Origin: Thermaerobacter marianensis
GTDB taxonomy: Bacteria; Bacillota; Sulfobacillia; DYIH01; DYIG01
Length of the DNA stretch: 16,768 nucleotides
Assembly: GCA_020723725.1 (NCBI GenBank)
Contig: DYIG01000013.1
Coordinates: 1 to 16,768, forward strand
Reading direction: 5' to 3'
This document shows positions 8,227 through 16,090 of this stretch, piece after piece. The position numbers and the translations under genes were made by a program. Below the pieces are notes generated by a model. That model made no database searches. It worked only from the letters and a program-made list of their open reading frames with translations, and had not been told where the DNA came from. The first letter of the stretch is position 1. Each line of letters opens with the position of its first letter.

Positions 8227-9786
8227 GTGAATCTGGCGCTGATGTTTGAACGGGCTGTGGATCGTTACCCGGAGGCTGAGGCAGTTTCGGAAGGGGGGGA
8301 ACGCCTCAACTACGGGGAATGGTCCCGCCGCATTGCTTCCGTAACGAGGGGTCTTTACGAGACGGGCATTCGGCCCGGTGATAGGTTTGGCATCATATCC
8401 CGGAACACCGGGGCCGTGGCGACATTGATCTGTGCCCTTCATAGGTTGGGCGCAGTGCCTGTCCCCTTGAGTTTCCGCTGGAGAAGCAGTGATCTGGCAC
8501 ATGCTATCGTGGACGCCGCCCTTGCGGGGCTGGCCTATGGTGATGGAGCAAGGGTTGAGGTTGACCGAGCCCTTCGTGACCTGAGCGGTTCATCCTTATG
8601 CCGGGTCAGGGTCGGGCTCTCCGGTGGCTCGCCTGACGGTTTAGTCCCGTATGCAGATCTGGGGTCCTGTCCTCCCATAGATCCGGAGGGGATCACCTAT
8701 CGGAGCAACGATTGGAGTGTGATCCTTTACACCTCCGGCACTACGGGTCGCCCAAAGGGCGTCATCAGGACGCATGAGAGCGACTATATGGCCACCCTGG
8801 GCATGGTTCTGGAACACAGGTGGTCCCGATTCGAAAGGGTGCTTTGGGCAATGCCCCCGCATCATACCATGGGGCTGCATACCCTTTTTGGCGTGGTGCT
8901 TCTTAATGGCATGCTTATCCCCCTGCCGCGTTTTGAGCCGGACACAGTTCTGGATTTGATCGGGAGGAGTGAGGTCACGGCGCTGTATCTGGTTCCAACG
9001 GCCTTTCACGACCTGGTCCGTCAGGCGGAATCCAGGGGGTTGCGCTTGCCGCCGGTCAGCAAGTTGGCCTCCGCCGGGGCGCCAATTCAACCCGCTCTGG
9101 TGCGTTCCTGCCTTGAGGTCTTCAGGCCGGATGTCTTCGTCAATCACTACGGGTGCACGGAGATGAACATGATTTCAGCCAACCATGATCTCGGCAGCAA
9201 ACCGGATTCCGCCGGACGACCGGCCATCCACTCCCGTATCAGGTTGGTGGTGGCCGAAAGGGAACGTAAGGTTGGCCCCCATGAGGTGGTTGCGCGGGGG
9301 GATACCGGCGAGGTCATCGTCGATATGCGTTCACCTCAGGCCTTTTACGGGTACCTCAACAGACCGGAGGCCATGGAGAACGCCGTCCGTGAGGGTTGGT
9401 ATTTCACGGGGGATGTCGGATACATAGACGGAGACGGGGACCTCCGCCTGGCGGGCCGTGTTGATGACATGATCATCAGTGGGGGAGAGAATATACACCC
9501 CTCCGAGGTGGAGGGGGTAATCCGGGGACACCCTTTGGTTCGCGACGTGGCGGTCACAGGTGTGCCGCACGAACGGTGGGGGGAGACGGTGGCGGCATTT
9601 ATCGTTCCTGCTTCCCCGGACTTGACTGCCAGGGAGATAGAGCGCTTCTGTTTGGATTCCCCCGAGCTGGCACCGTTCAAAAGGCCGCGGCATATCTTCT
9701 TCGTGGATGCCATACCCCGGTCACCCGCAGGGAAGGTTCTGCGGCGTTTGTTGCGCAGGAAGACAATATATAAGAGGAAGGTGTAG
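8227..9786 (+). CDS. AMP-forming acyl-CoA synthetase-like ligase (ANL superfamily)
   Basis: The product activates a carboxylic acid as an acyl-adenylate, normally then passing it to CoA. It has 519 residues. The ATP loop YTSGTTGRPKG is at 168-178, HYGCTEMN holds E312, and YFTGDVGYIDGDG followed by GRVDDMIISGGENIHP forms the hinge. PRSPAGKVLRR carries the catalytic C-terminal lysine K503. All motifs needed for activity are intact. The gene encodes no carrier protein, and none is nearby, so CoA or a free amine is the more likely acceptor. GTG 8227 is chosen because AGGGGA ends 6 nt upstream. It sits 35 bp after the F420-ligase-like gene and 4 bp before the aminotransferase. Substrate acid unknown; benzoate-, fatty- and amino-acid types are all possible. 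Confidence 0.9.
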   Translation: MNLALMFERAVDRYPEAEAVSEGGERLNYGEWSRRIASVTRGLYETGIRPGDRFGIISRNTGAVATLICALHRLGAVPVPLSFRWRSSDLAHAIVDAALAGLAYGDGARVEVDRALRDLSGSSLCRVRVGLSGGSPDGLVPYADLGSCPPIDPEGITYRSNDWSVILYTSGTTGRPKGVIRTHESDYMATLGMVLEHRWSRFERVLWAMPPHHTMGLHTLFGVVLLNGMLIPLPRFEPDTVLDLIGRSEVTALYLVPTAFHDLVRQAESRGLRLPPVSKLASAGAPIQPALVRSCLEVFRPDVFVNHYGCTEMNMISANHDLGSKPDSAGRPAIHSRIRLVVAERERKVGPHEVVARGDTGEVIVDMRSPQAFYGYLNRPEAMENAVREGWYFTGDVGYIDGDGDLRLAGRVDDMIISGGENIHPSEVEGVIRGHPLVRDVAVTGVPHERWGETVAAFIVPASPDLTAREIERFCLDSPELAPFKRPRHIFFVDAIPRSPAGKVLRRLLRRKTIYKRKV

Positions 9787-9790
9787 CCGG

Positions 9791-10957
9791 ATGCTGAGCA
9801 GCCGATTGGCCCACTTCGAATTGCCGCCCCAGTGGTCGACTATGAGGGAGGCCGTCAAGCTGGAACGCCGTAGCGGGGCGCGGATTGTTCACATGGAAAA
9901 GGGGGATTATGGTTCCCCGGAGTTTGCCCCGCCCCGGGAGGCGGTAGAGGCCGCTCAAGCCGCACTACGTGACAAACTATTCCGCTATTCGCCGGGACCC
10001 GGTATTGAACCGCTTCGCCAGGCGCTAGCCGATGAGATGACCAGACGGGGTCGGCCCACGTCAATGGAAGAGGTTATCGTGACCCCCGGGGCCAAATTCG
10101 GCATAGCCGCCAGCCTTCTCCTTCTGCTGGATGAAGGGGATGAGGTGATCATGCCAGATCCAGGGTATCCCCCGGACGAATTCTGGGCGCGGTATCTAAG
10201 GGCTTCTATCAAATACGTGCAGTTTCAGGATGACCGGCATGTCGATTGTGACCACCTTGCCGGCCTGATGGGTCCACGAACAAGGGTGGTTGTTTTTAAT
10301 TCCCCTCAGCGGCCCAATGGTCAACTCATAGAGAACATTGATGAGGTGGCATCGGTGTTGGAACAGTTCCCGGGTGTCACGGTAATCTCCGACGAGATCT
10401 TCTCACAGATAGTCTACGAACCTCACCGGCACCGTTCTCTATCCGAATACCCCTCTCTCAGGGAACGCACCGTTGTTATTGACACCTTTTCCAAGACGTT
10501 CGTAATGACCGGGTTTCGAATTGGCTGGGTTGTTGCCCCCAGACACCTGGCGCAGCAGTATGACATCCTGATTCAGAACAGTTGCACTAACGTTCCGGTG
10601 ATCATCCAGGAAGCGGCCCTCGGGGCGCTCCAGGCGCCCCCGGATTTTGTGGAGGATTTAAAGAGAAAACTATGTACGAAGCGCGACCTGGCGTTCAGTG
10701 TATTGACCCTTTCGCCCTCACTGGAAGTGGAGAATGCCCAGGCCACGTTCTATCTTTTTCCGAAACTCCCGCCGGGGTTCGATGACAGGGAAATGGTGGC
10801 CCGCCTTCTTGAAGGGGGTGTGGCGGTGGTGCCAGGGTCGGCGTTTGGTCCGGCCGGGGCGGGACGTATAAGGCTTACTTTTTCCCTTGAGGATGATGTG
10901 CTTCTTGAGGGAGTGGAAAGGCTAGTGAAGGTAATTAATTCTGTAACCTGTCACTGA
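9791..10957 (+). CDS. Class I/II aminotransferase (fold-type I, PLP)
   Basis: A 388-residue PLP transaminase of the aspartate-aminotransferase fold. VTPGAKFGIAASLLLLLDEGD and the MPDPGYPP loop lead to DEIFSQIVYE with D201, which contacts the pyridine nitrogen. STF-type SKTFVMTGFRIGW has the PLP lysine K235 and R243. GRIRLTFS has R361, which normally holds the substrate carboxylate. One motif is odd: the usual N-P-x-N-P-T-G region reads NSPQRPNGQ (from N170), with Arg at the position of the Asn that normally contacts the PLP hydroxyl. The start is ATG 9791 with GAGGAAGG about 10 nt upstream; longer readings run back into the preceding ligase gene. It could supply or consume an amine or keto acid for the pathway. 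Substrate not predictable. Confidence 0.9.
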   Translation: MLSSRLAHFELPPQWSTMREAVKLERRSGARIVHMEKGDYGSPEFAPPREAVEAAQAALRDKLFRYSPGPGIEPLRQALADEMTRRGRPTSMEEVIVTPGAKFGIAASLLLLLDEGDEVIMPDPGYPPDEFWARYLRASIKYVQFQDDRHVDCDHLAGLMGPRTRVVVFNSPQRPNGQLIENIDEVASVLEQFPGVTVISDEIFSQIVYEPHRHRSLSEYPSLRERTVVIDTFSKTFVMTGFRIGWVVAPRHLAQQYDILIQNSCTNVPVIIQEAALGALQAPPDFVEDLKRKLCTKRDLAFSVLTLSPSLEVENAQATFYLFPKLPPGFDDREMVARLLEGGVAVVPGSAFGPAGAGRIRLTFSLEDDVLLEGVERLVKVINSVTCH

Positions 10958-10964
10958 ATGGTGG

Positions 10965-12479
10965 GTGCTTGAATTGCGGAGGGAAAAACGCCTGGCCGAC
11001 CTGGTCGAGGACCTTGAAGGAGAGCCTATCGGAACCTGGGAAGGGGCCACTGTGACCGGAGTTGCCATAGATTCGAGGCTGGTGCGGCCGGGGGATATCT
11101 TCGTTGCCATAAAGGGTGAACGGACCGATGGGGCCTACTTCGTGCCAGACGCGGTAAAAAACGGCGCATCGGCAGTGGTTTTGCCCTTCTACGCCGGGAA
11201 CGGGGGCGGGGTGCCGGGGGTACGGGTCTCAGACACACGCAGGGCCCTTCCTGTTATTGCGGCCCGGTTTTACGATTACCCGGTAAGGTCTCTTACGTTG
11301 AGCGGCGTAACTGGCACCAATGGCAAGACAACGTCGGTTTACATGATCGGGGCCATGCTTCGGGAGGGAGACAAGGAGCCGGGGTTGATCACAACCGCTG
11401 AGGTAATTACGGGGAGGAGCCGGTTCCGCCCGGAATATACAACACCGGAGGCCCATGACCTGCACAGGTACTTCCGGGATATGGTCGACAGCGGCATAAC
11501 GCATGCTTGCATGGAGGTTTCATCACACGGGGTTGTGCTGGGCCGGGTCATTGGTATTCCATATAGTGTAGGAATAGTTACTAATATTACGCCGGATCAT
11601 TTGGATTTCCATAAAACCTTTGAGGCATACCTTGAGGCAAAGCGGGACTTTGTCCGGATGCTGGGCCGGGAGGCGGTATGCCTCCTCAATTATGAGGATA
11701 GGAACGTGCGGGAGATGGCCAGTGAGGCTGAGTCTTGGGTTTTTACCTTCGGGTTTGCCGAGAAAGCCGATATCCTGGCACGCGAAGTGAAGTATGGGTC
11801 AGAAGGGACCTCCTTTAGCTTTGAATTGAACCGGGAGTTGCCGATGTGCGGGGGCAGAGGGTCCATACGGCCAATGTCCATGGATTTGACTATGCCTTTG
11901 CATGGCCGCCACAACGTACTTAATGCCCTTGGGGCGGCAGCCGCCGCTCTGGTACTGGGTGTGGAGCAGGGGGCTATTGTCGATGCCCTGTCCGGCTTCT
12001 CCCCGCCTGTAAGACGGCTGCAGGTTCAGGAGGTTAACGGCTACAAGGTGATTAACGATGTGGCCATGAACGAGGGCAGTTACGAGGCGGTCCTTGAGAC
12101 CATGGCATCTATGGAATGCCCGCAGCTTGTAGTTGTCAACGCGATTCGGGGGAACCGGGGGCCTGAAGTAAACGCACGCATAGCAAAGGTCCTGTCCAAA
12201 TGGAACAAGCGCCTTGACTTTGCGCCGCTTATCGTGACAGCCAGCCGCAGTCACGTGGCGTTGTACAATGCAGACTACCATGTAAGACCTCAGGAAATGG
12301 ATGCCTTCCTGGAAACCTCCCGTGAGGAAGGGATGGGGTTTTCCGTTCATGAGGAACTCCCACCGGCTATAGAAGAGGGTCTATCCCGTTTAAAACCGGG
12401 CGGGGTCCTGCTACTCCTGGGCACCTTCGGTATGGATGACGGCGCCAGGATCGCCGTGGAACGGCTTGGCGGACGCTGA
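10965..12479 (+). CDS. MurE-like Mur ligase family protein with non-canonical C-terminal domain
   Basis: Mur ligases use ATP to form amide bonds via an acyl-phosphate. This one has 504 residues and a three-domain layout like MurE. The P-loop GVTGTNGKTTS has K121. MEVSSHG and TNITPDHLDFH (D211, H212) follow, then EAYLEAK with K226, the site normally carbamylated. The C-terminal domain lacks MurE landmarks: DYAH is replaced by NDVAMNEGSYEAVL, GxGGDRDxGKR by NAIRGNRGPEVN, DNPR by TASRS, and the GKGHE end by GTFGMDDG. It is therefore unlikely to be the cell-wall MurE, and no mur/dcw genes flank it. The GTG start, 7 bp after the aminotransferase stop, has no strong RBS and is probably coupled. Amide ligase by fold; the added amino acid or amine is unknown. 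Confidence 0.85.
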   Translation: MLELRREKRLADLVEDLEGEPIGTWEGATVTGVAIDSRLVRPGDIFVAIKGERTDGAYFVPDAVKNGASAVVLPFYAGNGGGVPGVRVSDTRRALPVIAARFYDYPVRSLTLSGVTGTNGKTTSVYMIGAMLREGDKEPGLITTAEVITGRSRFRPEYTTPEAHDLHRYFRDMVDSGITHACMEVSSHGVVLGRVIGIPYSVGIVTNITPDHLDFHKTFEAYLEAKRDFVRMLGREAVCLLNYEDRNVREMASEAESWVFTFGFAEKADILAREVKYGSEGTSFSFELNRELPMCGGRGSIRPMSMDLTMPLHGRHNVLNALGAAAAALVLGVEQGAIVDALSGFSPPVRRLQVQEVNGYKVINDVAMNEGSYEAVLETMASMECPQLVVVNAIRGNRGPEVNARIAKVLSKWNKRLDFAPLIVTASRSHVALYNADYHVRPQEMDAFLETSREEGMGFSVHEELPPAIEEGLSRLKPGGVLLLLGTFGMDDGARIAVERLGGR

Positions 12480-12920
12480 GTCCAGCAGGTGCCAGACCAC
12501 AACGGCGTCTTCCCCGTCACTGAAGAAACGCTTGCAGATTCCTATGGCCTGCCAGCCAAGGCGGCTCAAAAGGAGGTTGAGTTGGGGGGTGTTCGATTTG
12601 CGGACCTCCCCCATGAACCAACGAGCGCCAAGGCTGGAAGCTACCTGGTTGGCGGCTTCCTGAATGCGTATCGCCAGCCCCCGCCTTCTGTGGTCAGGGT
12701 GGACACCCATGCTGATGGTGTGCGCGATCGGCCCCATCAGTTGAAAACCAATATAGGCTGCAACCCTATGGTCTCTACGAATAACGAGGTAGCGGGTATC
12801 TCTGTCCAGCCACAGTTTTATCAGGGAGGCATGGCTCAGGGGTTCGGGGAAGGACAGTTCTTCGAGGCGGGCTATTTGACCCAAATCAGAGAACCTTGCC
12901 CAGTCAACCCGGTAAGTCAA
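12411..12920 (-). CDS. GNAT family N-acetyltransferase
   Basis: The product transfers an acetyl group from acetyl-CoA to an amine, such as a protein N-terminus, lysine or small molecule. It has 169 residues. The acetyl-CoA pyrophosphate-binding motif is at about 70-85 (ISMGVHPDHRRRGLA), followed by the NTPQLNLLLSRLGW segment, which corresponds to the usual N-x-x-A-x-x-x-Y-x-x-x-G-F motif. That makes it RimI-like in outline. TTG 12920 is the start, with AAGGTGA about 7 nt upstream; a GTG closer to it reads into a stop. It lies 48 bp downstream of the GGDEF-EAL gene on the same strand and is probably co-transcribed. Its 3' end runs 69 bp into the convergent MurE-like gene. Target unknown. Confidence 0.87.
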   Translation of the reverse strand: MTYRVDWARFSDLGQIARLEELSFPEPLSHASLIKLWLDRDTRYLVIRRDHRVAAYIGFQLMGPIAHTISMGVHPDHRRRGLAIRIQEAANQVASSLGARWFMGEVRKSNTPQLNLLLSRLGWQAIGICKRFFSDGEDAVVVWHLLDSASAKPFHGDPGAVIHTEGAQE

Positions 12921-12968
12921 TGGTTGTTCACCTTCCGGCTTTGAATCCTACTGTTGATTCTTATCCGG

Positions 12969-15914
12969 TTAGGCGGAAGATATGCCTGATCTCAAGACCT
13001 GTTCCGGTTTGCCCGGTTTGCCAATCAGGTAACCCTGGGCATAGTCGACGCCGAGTTCAGCCAGCAGGCGCAAGGTTTCAGGGGAATCGACGAATTCGGC
13101 AATCGTTTTTTTACCGAGCCCCCGGGCTACTTCCACCATGGCCTTAACCAGGTGCTGGTCGACCTGGTTAAGGTGGAGCTCATGGATAAACCCTCCGTCT
13201 ATTTTCAGATATTCCACGGGCAGGTGTTTGAGGTAATTGAAGGAAGAGAAGCCTACCCCGAAATCATCCAGGGCAAAATGGCAACCTATCTTCTTTAACG
13301 CGTTAATAAAGCGGCGGGCTTCCGCTACATTGGCCACAGCAGCTGTCTCTGTTATCTCGAAGACAAGGTTGCCAGGATCAACCCCTGTAAGCGAGAGTTC
13401 CTTTTTAATAAGATCAAGGAGGCTGGCATCGGACAGGGAGTGTCCAGATAGGTTTACTTCCAGGCGCAGATCCAGTAAGGGTTTTTGTTGAGCGATGAGG
13501 TGAATCGATTCGCGTGCCACCCACCTGTCTATTTCGTGAATCAGACCGAAGCGTTCCGCAACCTTCAGAAAGGCGGCGGGGGGCGCCAATTCCCCGTTTT
13601 CCCGGCGAAGCCGCAACAGAACCTCGTAGCGGCTCACCTGGCCGGTCTTTAAATCCAGAATGGGTTGCAGAAAAAGCTCGAAACGCCCCTGTTTTATGGC
13701 GTCTCTAATCAGGGCTGTCCAGGTTAGATTCGATTGGATCATAGCCTGCTGACCTTCTCCAGGCTCAAAGAACCTTATCCGGTTTCGGCCCTCTTCTTTT
13801 GCACGGTACATAGCGAGGTCGGCGTTGGCCAAGAGGTCTTCGGCCATTTTTCCCTGTTCCGGGTAGAAGGCGATCCCTATGCTTGTTGTCATAGTAATGG
13901 CCTGGCCGTCAACTATGATATTCTGATCTTCTACAACTTTCAGTATTCGGTTTGCCACGGCTTTTGCCTGGTCGGGGGTGGCCCCGGGTAGGAGGATGGC
14001 GAATTCATCCCCCCCGAGCCGGGCCAGGATGCCTTTTCCCTGCACCTGATCCCTCAAAACAACCGCAAGCCCTCTTAAGATGTCATCCCCGGCCCTGTGG
14101 CCGAGCAGGTCATTGACGTATTTGAAGTTATCCAGGTCGAGGAAGAGGACTGCCCCTCTGGTCCCGGTGCGTAAGGCGTTGTCAAACTCGAGGGCCAGCT
14201 CGTGTTCGAAACGGTGGCGGTTGAAGAGCCCCGTGAGTGTGTCGTGTTCAGCCAAGAAGACGAGCTGAGCCTCGTACTTCTTTTGGGCCGAAAGGTCGCG
14301 GGCTATGGCGGATAGGTATTCGACGGTGCCATCGCTTGCCCTGTGGGCCAGCAGGGTCAGGGACACAGGGAAGATGTGCCCGTCACTATTTTGAAGGGTG
14401 GTTTCACCCTGCCATATCCCTTCGCGTATTGCTGTTGGGATTGCTATGTTCGAGCAGAATTCCGCTTGGTCAGGCGGATGACACTCTGAAATTTCCAGAA
14501 CTGATTCGTTCTGCTCCCCTAAACCCAGCATTTGCCGGCCTGCGGCATTGAGGTAGAGCATCCGGCCAGAGGGGTCCAGGGTCGCCACGAAATCGGGGGA
14601 GGCTTCAAGAACGGCTGCCAGCCTTGCTTGGCCCTCTTCAGCCCGCCTGAGTTCGGTGATGTCCCTGACCATTGAAACCATTCCCATCGGCGTTCCATCA
14701 GGGGCTTTAAGCGGGGTATTGTACCACTCGCAAATGATCTCTCGTCCATCTTTATGGATATTGGCGCAGATACAATAGGTGGGTGTTTCCCGGTCCTTGG
14801 AAGGGTTGCATCCCTCACAGCCTCCTTTATCAGCCGGGGAAAGGATGGTTGAGGTTTTGCCGATTACCTCAGAGTCTTTCCAGCCAAAGATAGATTCGGC
14901 GGCCGGGTTCCACTCCAGTATGCGGTAGTCCGGGTCCCACATTATCAGCCCCAGGGGTACATTTTGCAGATAGAAGGTTAGGAGTTCCAGGGTCCTTTGG
15001 AGCTCCTCTGACTGTTGCGCCCGTTCAAAGGCTATGCTGGCCTGTTGGGCCAGCGTTTCCAATAGCCGCAGGTCTTCTGCGGTGTAATCGTATGGGTATT
15101 GACTGTAAACCGCGATGGCGCCCAGGTTCTTACCGCCATGTTTGAGAGGCACAGCAAATACAGAACGGTAACCGCATTTACGGGCCTGTTCCTTCCATGG
15201 TTCAAATGTTGGGTCGGTTTCGGTATCCGCTATAGTTACCGGTTTTCCCAATCGTATCGCTCGGCCGACAGGGCCATTACCCTCGGGTGAATCGTCCCAT
15301 CGAACACGGATACTATTGAGGTACCCCGCTTCAACCCCCTTAAAAGCAACGGGTTTGACGGTGTAGTCGGGCTGGGCCAGTCCCACCCAGCACATCTTGT
15401 GTCCCATCTCAAGGGCTGCCGCACAGATAGCCTCGATGATTTTCTGAGTATTCTTGTGGTGGATATATGCCTCATGAACCTGACGCACTGCGCGTTCAAA
15501 AATGAGGCTCCGTTCCAAAGCCTTTTCCGCACGTTTCCTCTCGGTGATGTCGACCAGCAAACCGCGGAGGTTCACTACACGACCGTTTTCGTCCTTCACT
15601 ACCCTTATCAGGTCCCGGATCCAAACGATGCGACCGTCCGCAGCCAGGGCTCGATATTCAAATTCATGGTCCTGTCCGGCGTCTGTGGCGGTTCTGCAGA
15701 GATTGGCGCTTTTTTCTCTGTCTTCAGGGTGAATAATGCTTACCCAGAAGCCGGGTTCATACCAGTTTTCCACCGGATATCCAAGGACGTCTTCTGCCCG
15801 TTCACTTACAAAAGTGAACTGCCAGGTGCGAGGATCGGCCTCCCAAACTATGGCATCCAGACCTTGAATCAGTTCAAGAAACCGTTGATCGGTCACTTTA
15901 TCGTGAGCAGACAT
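12969..15914 (-). CDS. PAS-GAF-PAS-PAS-GGDEF-EAL cyclic-di-GMP signalling protein
   Basis: The 981-residue product can in principle both make (GGDEF) and break (EAL) c-di-GMP. No transmembrane segment is visible, so it is cytoplasmic. Approximate domains: PAS 17-127, GAF 145-297, PAS 307-424, PAS 430-545, GGDEF 557-717, EAL 730-970. RLGGDEF (632-638) is intact, but the product-inhibition RxxD is absent (QGKG at that site). EAL residues are kept: YEVLLR (E764), NLS (N821), FEITET (E853), DDFG (D883, D884), LKIDG (K904), AEFVD (E940). The middle PAS carries C366, C369, C381 and C383, a possible metal or Fe-S site. ATG 15914 is preferred because AGGGGA is 9 nt upstream; an ATG at 15923 touches that site. 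It is divergent from a chemotaxis receptor and upstream of the GNAT gene. Confidence 0.92.
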   Translation of the reverse strand: MSAHDKVTDQRFLELIQGLDAIVWEADPRTWQFTFVSERAEDVLGYPVENWYEPGFWVSIIHPEDREKSANLCRTATDAGQDHEFEYRALAADGRIVWIRDLIRVVKDENGRVVNLRGLLVDITERKRAEKALERSLIFERAVRQVHEAYIHHKNTQKIIEAICAAALEMGHKMCWVGLAQPDYTVKPVAFKGVEAGYLNSIRVRWDDSPEGNGPVGRAIRLGKPVTIADTETDPTFEPWKEQARKCGYRSVFAVPLKHGGKNLGAIAVYSQYPYDYTAEDLRLLETLAQQASIAFERAQQSEELQRTLELLTFYLQNVPLGLIMWDPDYRILEWNPAAESIFGWKDSEVIGKTSTILSPADKGGCEGCNPSKDRETPTYCICANIHKDGREIICEWYNTPLKAPDGTPMGMVSMVRDITELRRAEEGQARLAAVLEASPDFVATLDPSGRMLYLNAAGRQMLGLGEQNESVLEISECHPPDQAEFCSNIAIPTAIREGIWQGETTLQNSDGHIFPVSLTLLAHRASDGTVEYLSAIARDLSAQKKYEAQLVFLAEHDTLTGLFNRHRFEHELALEFDNALRTGTRGAVLFLDLDNFKYVNDLLGHRAGDDILRGLAVVLRDQVQGKGILARLGGDEFAILLPGATPDQAKAVANRILKVVEDQNIIVDGQAITMTTSIGIAFYPEQGKMAEDLLANADLAMYRAKEEGRNRIRFFEPGEGQQAMIQSNLTWTALIRDAIKQGRFELFLQPILDLKTGQVSRYEVLLRLRRENGELAPPAAFLKVAERFGLIHEIDRWVARESIHLIAQQKPLLDLRLEVNLSGHSLSDASLLDLIKKELSLTGVDPGNLVFEITETAAVANVAEARRFINALKKIGCHFALDDFGVGFSSFNYLKHLPVEYLKIDGGFIHELHLNQVDQHLVKAMVEVARGLGKKTIAEFVDSPETLRLLAELGVDYAQGYLIGKPGKPEQVLRSGISSA

Positions 15915-15923
15915 TACATTCAT

Positions 15924-15929
15924 TCCCCT
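15924..15929 (-). promoter_or_regulatory. RBS deciding the start of the GGDEF-EAL gene
   Basis: AGGGGA on the - strand directly abuts the ATG at 15923 but is 9 nt from the in-frame ATG at 15914, favouring the shorter protein by three residues. Confidence 0.55.
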
Positions 15930-16090
15930 GGATTACGTGCCCTCCCTGTAGTCTAGGTACTTCTGGACCATTCCGTCAACTAAAGAAATAGTTAGTTCTG
16001 GTTATTCAGGGTGGTAATGGGTGGTGCGAAAAAAAGGTAAGGAAATGATTTGCTCTATACGGCATTTTTAAAAGGGAGGCAAAAGCGTAG
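15930..16090. other. Divergent intergenic region between GGDEF-EAL and receptor genes
   Basis: It holds the - strand promoter candidate, an inverted repeat AACTA-N6-TAGTT (15978-15993) touching that promoter's -35, an A-rich tract near 16029-16035, and the receptor RBS. I see no convincing promoter for the receptor gene. Confidence 0.4.
15950..15979 (-). promoter_or_regulatory. Candidate sigma-A promoter of the GGDEF-EAL gene
   Basis: On the - strand TTGACG (15974-15979) is followed after 18 bp by TAGACT (15950-15955). These match the -35 and -10 consensus at 5/6 and 4/6. Transcription would begin near 15943, about 30 nt before the start codon. Confidence 0.42.

Noticed and set aside
11799..12350. 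Long open frame on the - strand inside the MurE-like gene
   Set aside because: Antisense to clearly conserved Mur ligase sequence; no recognisable domain and composition typical of a shadow frame.
12384..12405. Near-palindrome around CCCGTTTAAAACCGGG as a terminator for the GNAT gene
   Set aside because: Only a 4-bp clean stem and no U-tract on the - strand.
15399..15956. Open frame on the + strand opposite the PAS/GAF region
   Set aside because: Antisense to strongly conserved sensor domains, low-complexity-free but without family features or an RBS in a plausible place.
15981..16007. TAAA-N15 sigma-28/sigma-D type promoter for the chemotaxis receptor
   Set aside because: The -10 part (GGTTATTC) matches the GCCGATAA-type consensus at too few positions.
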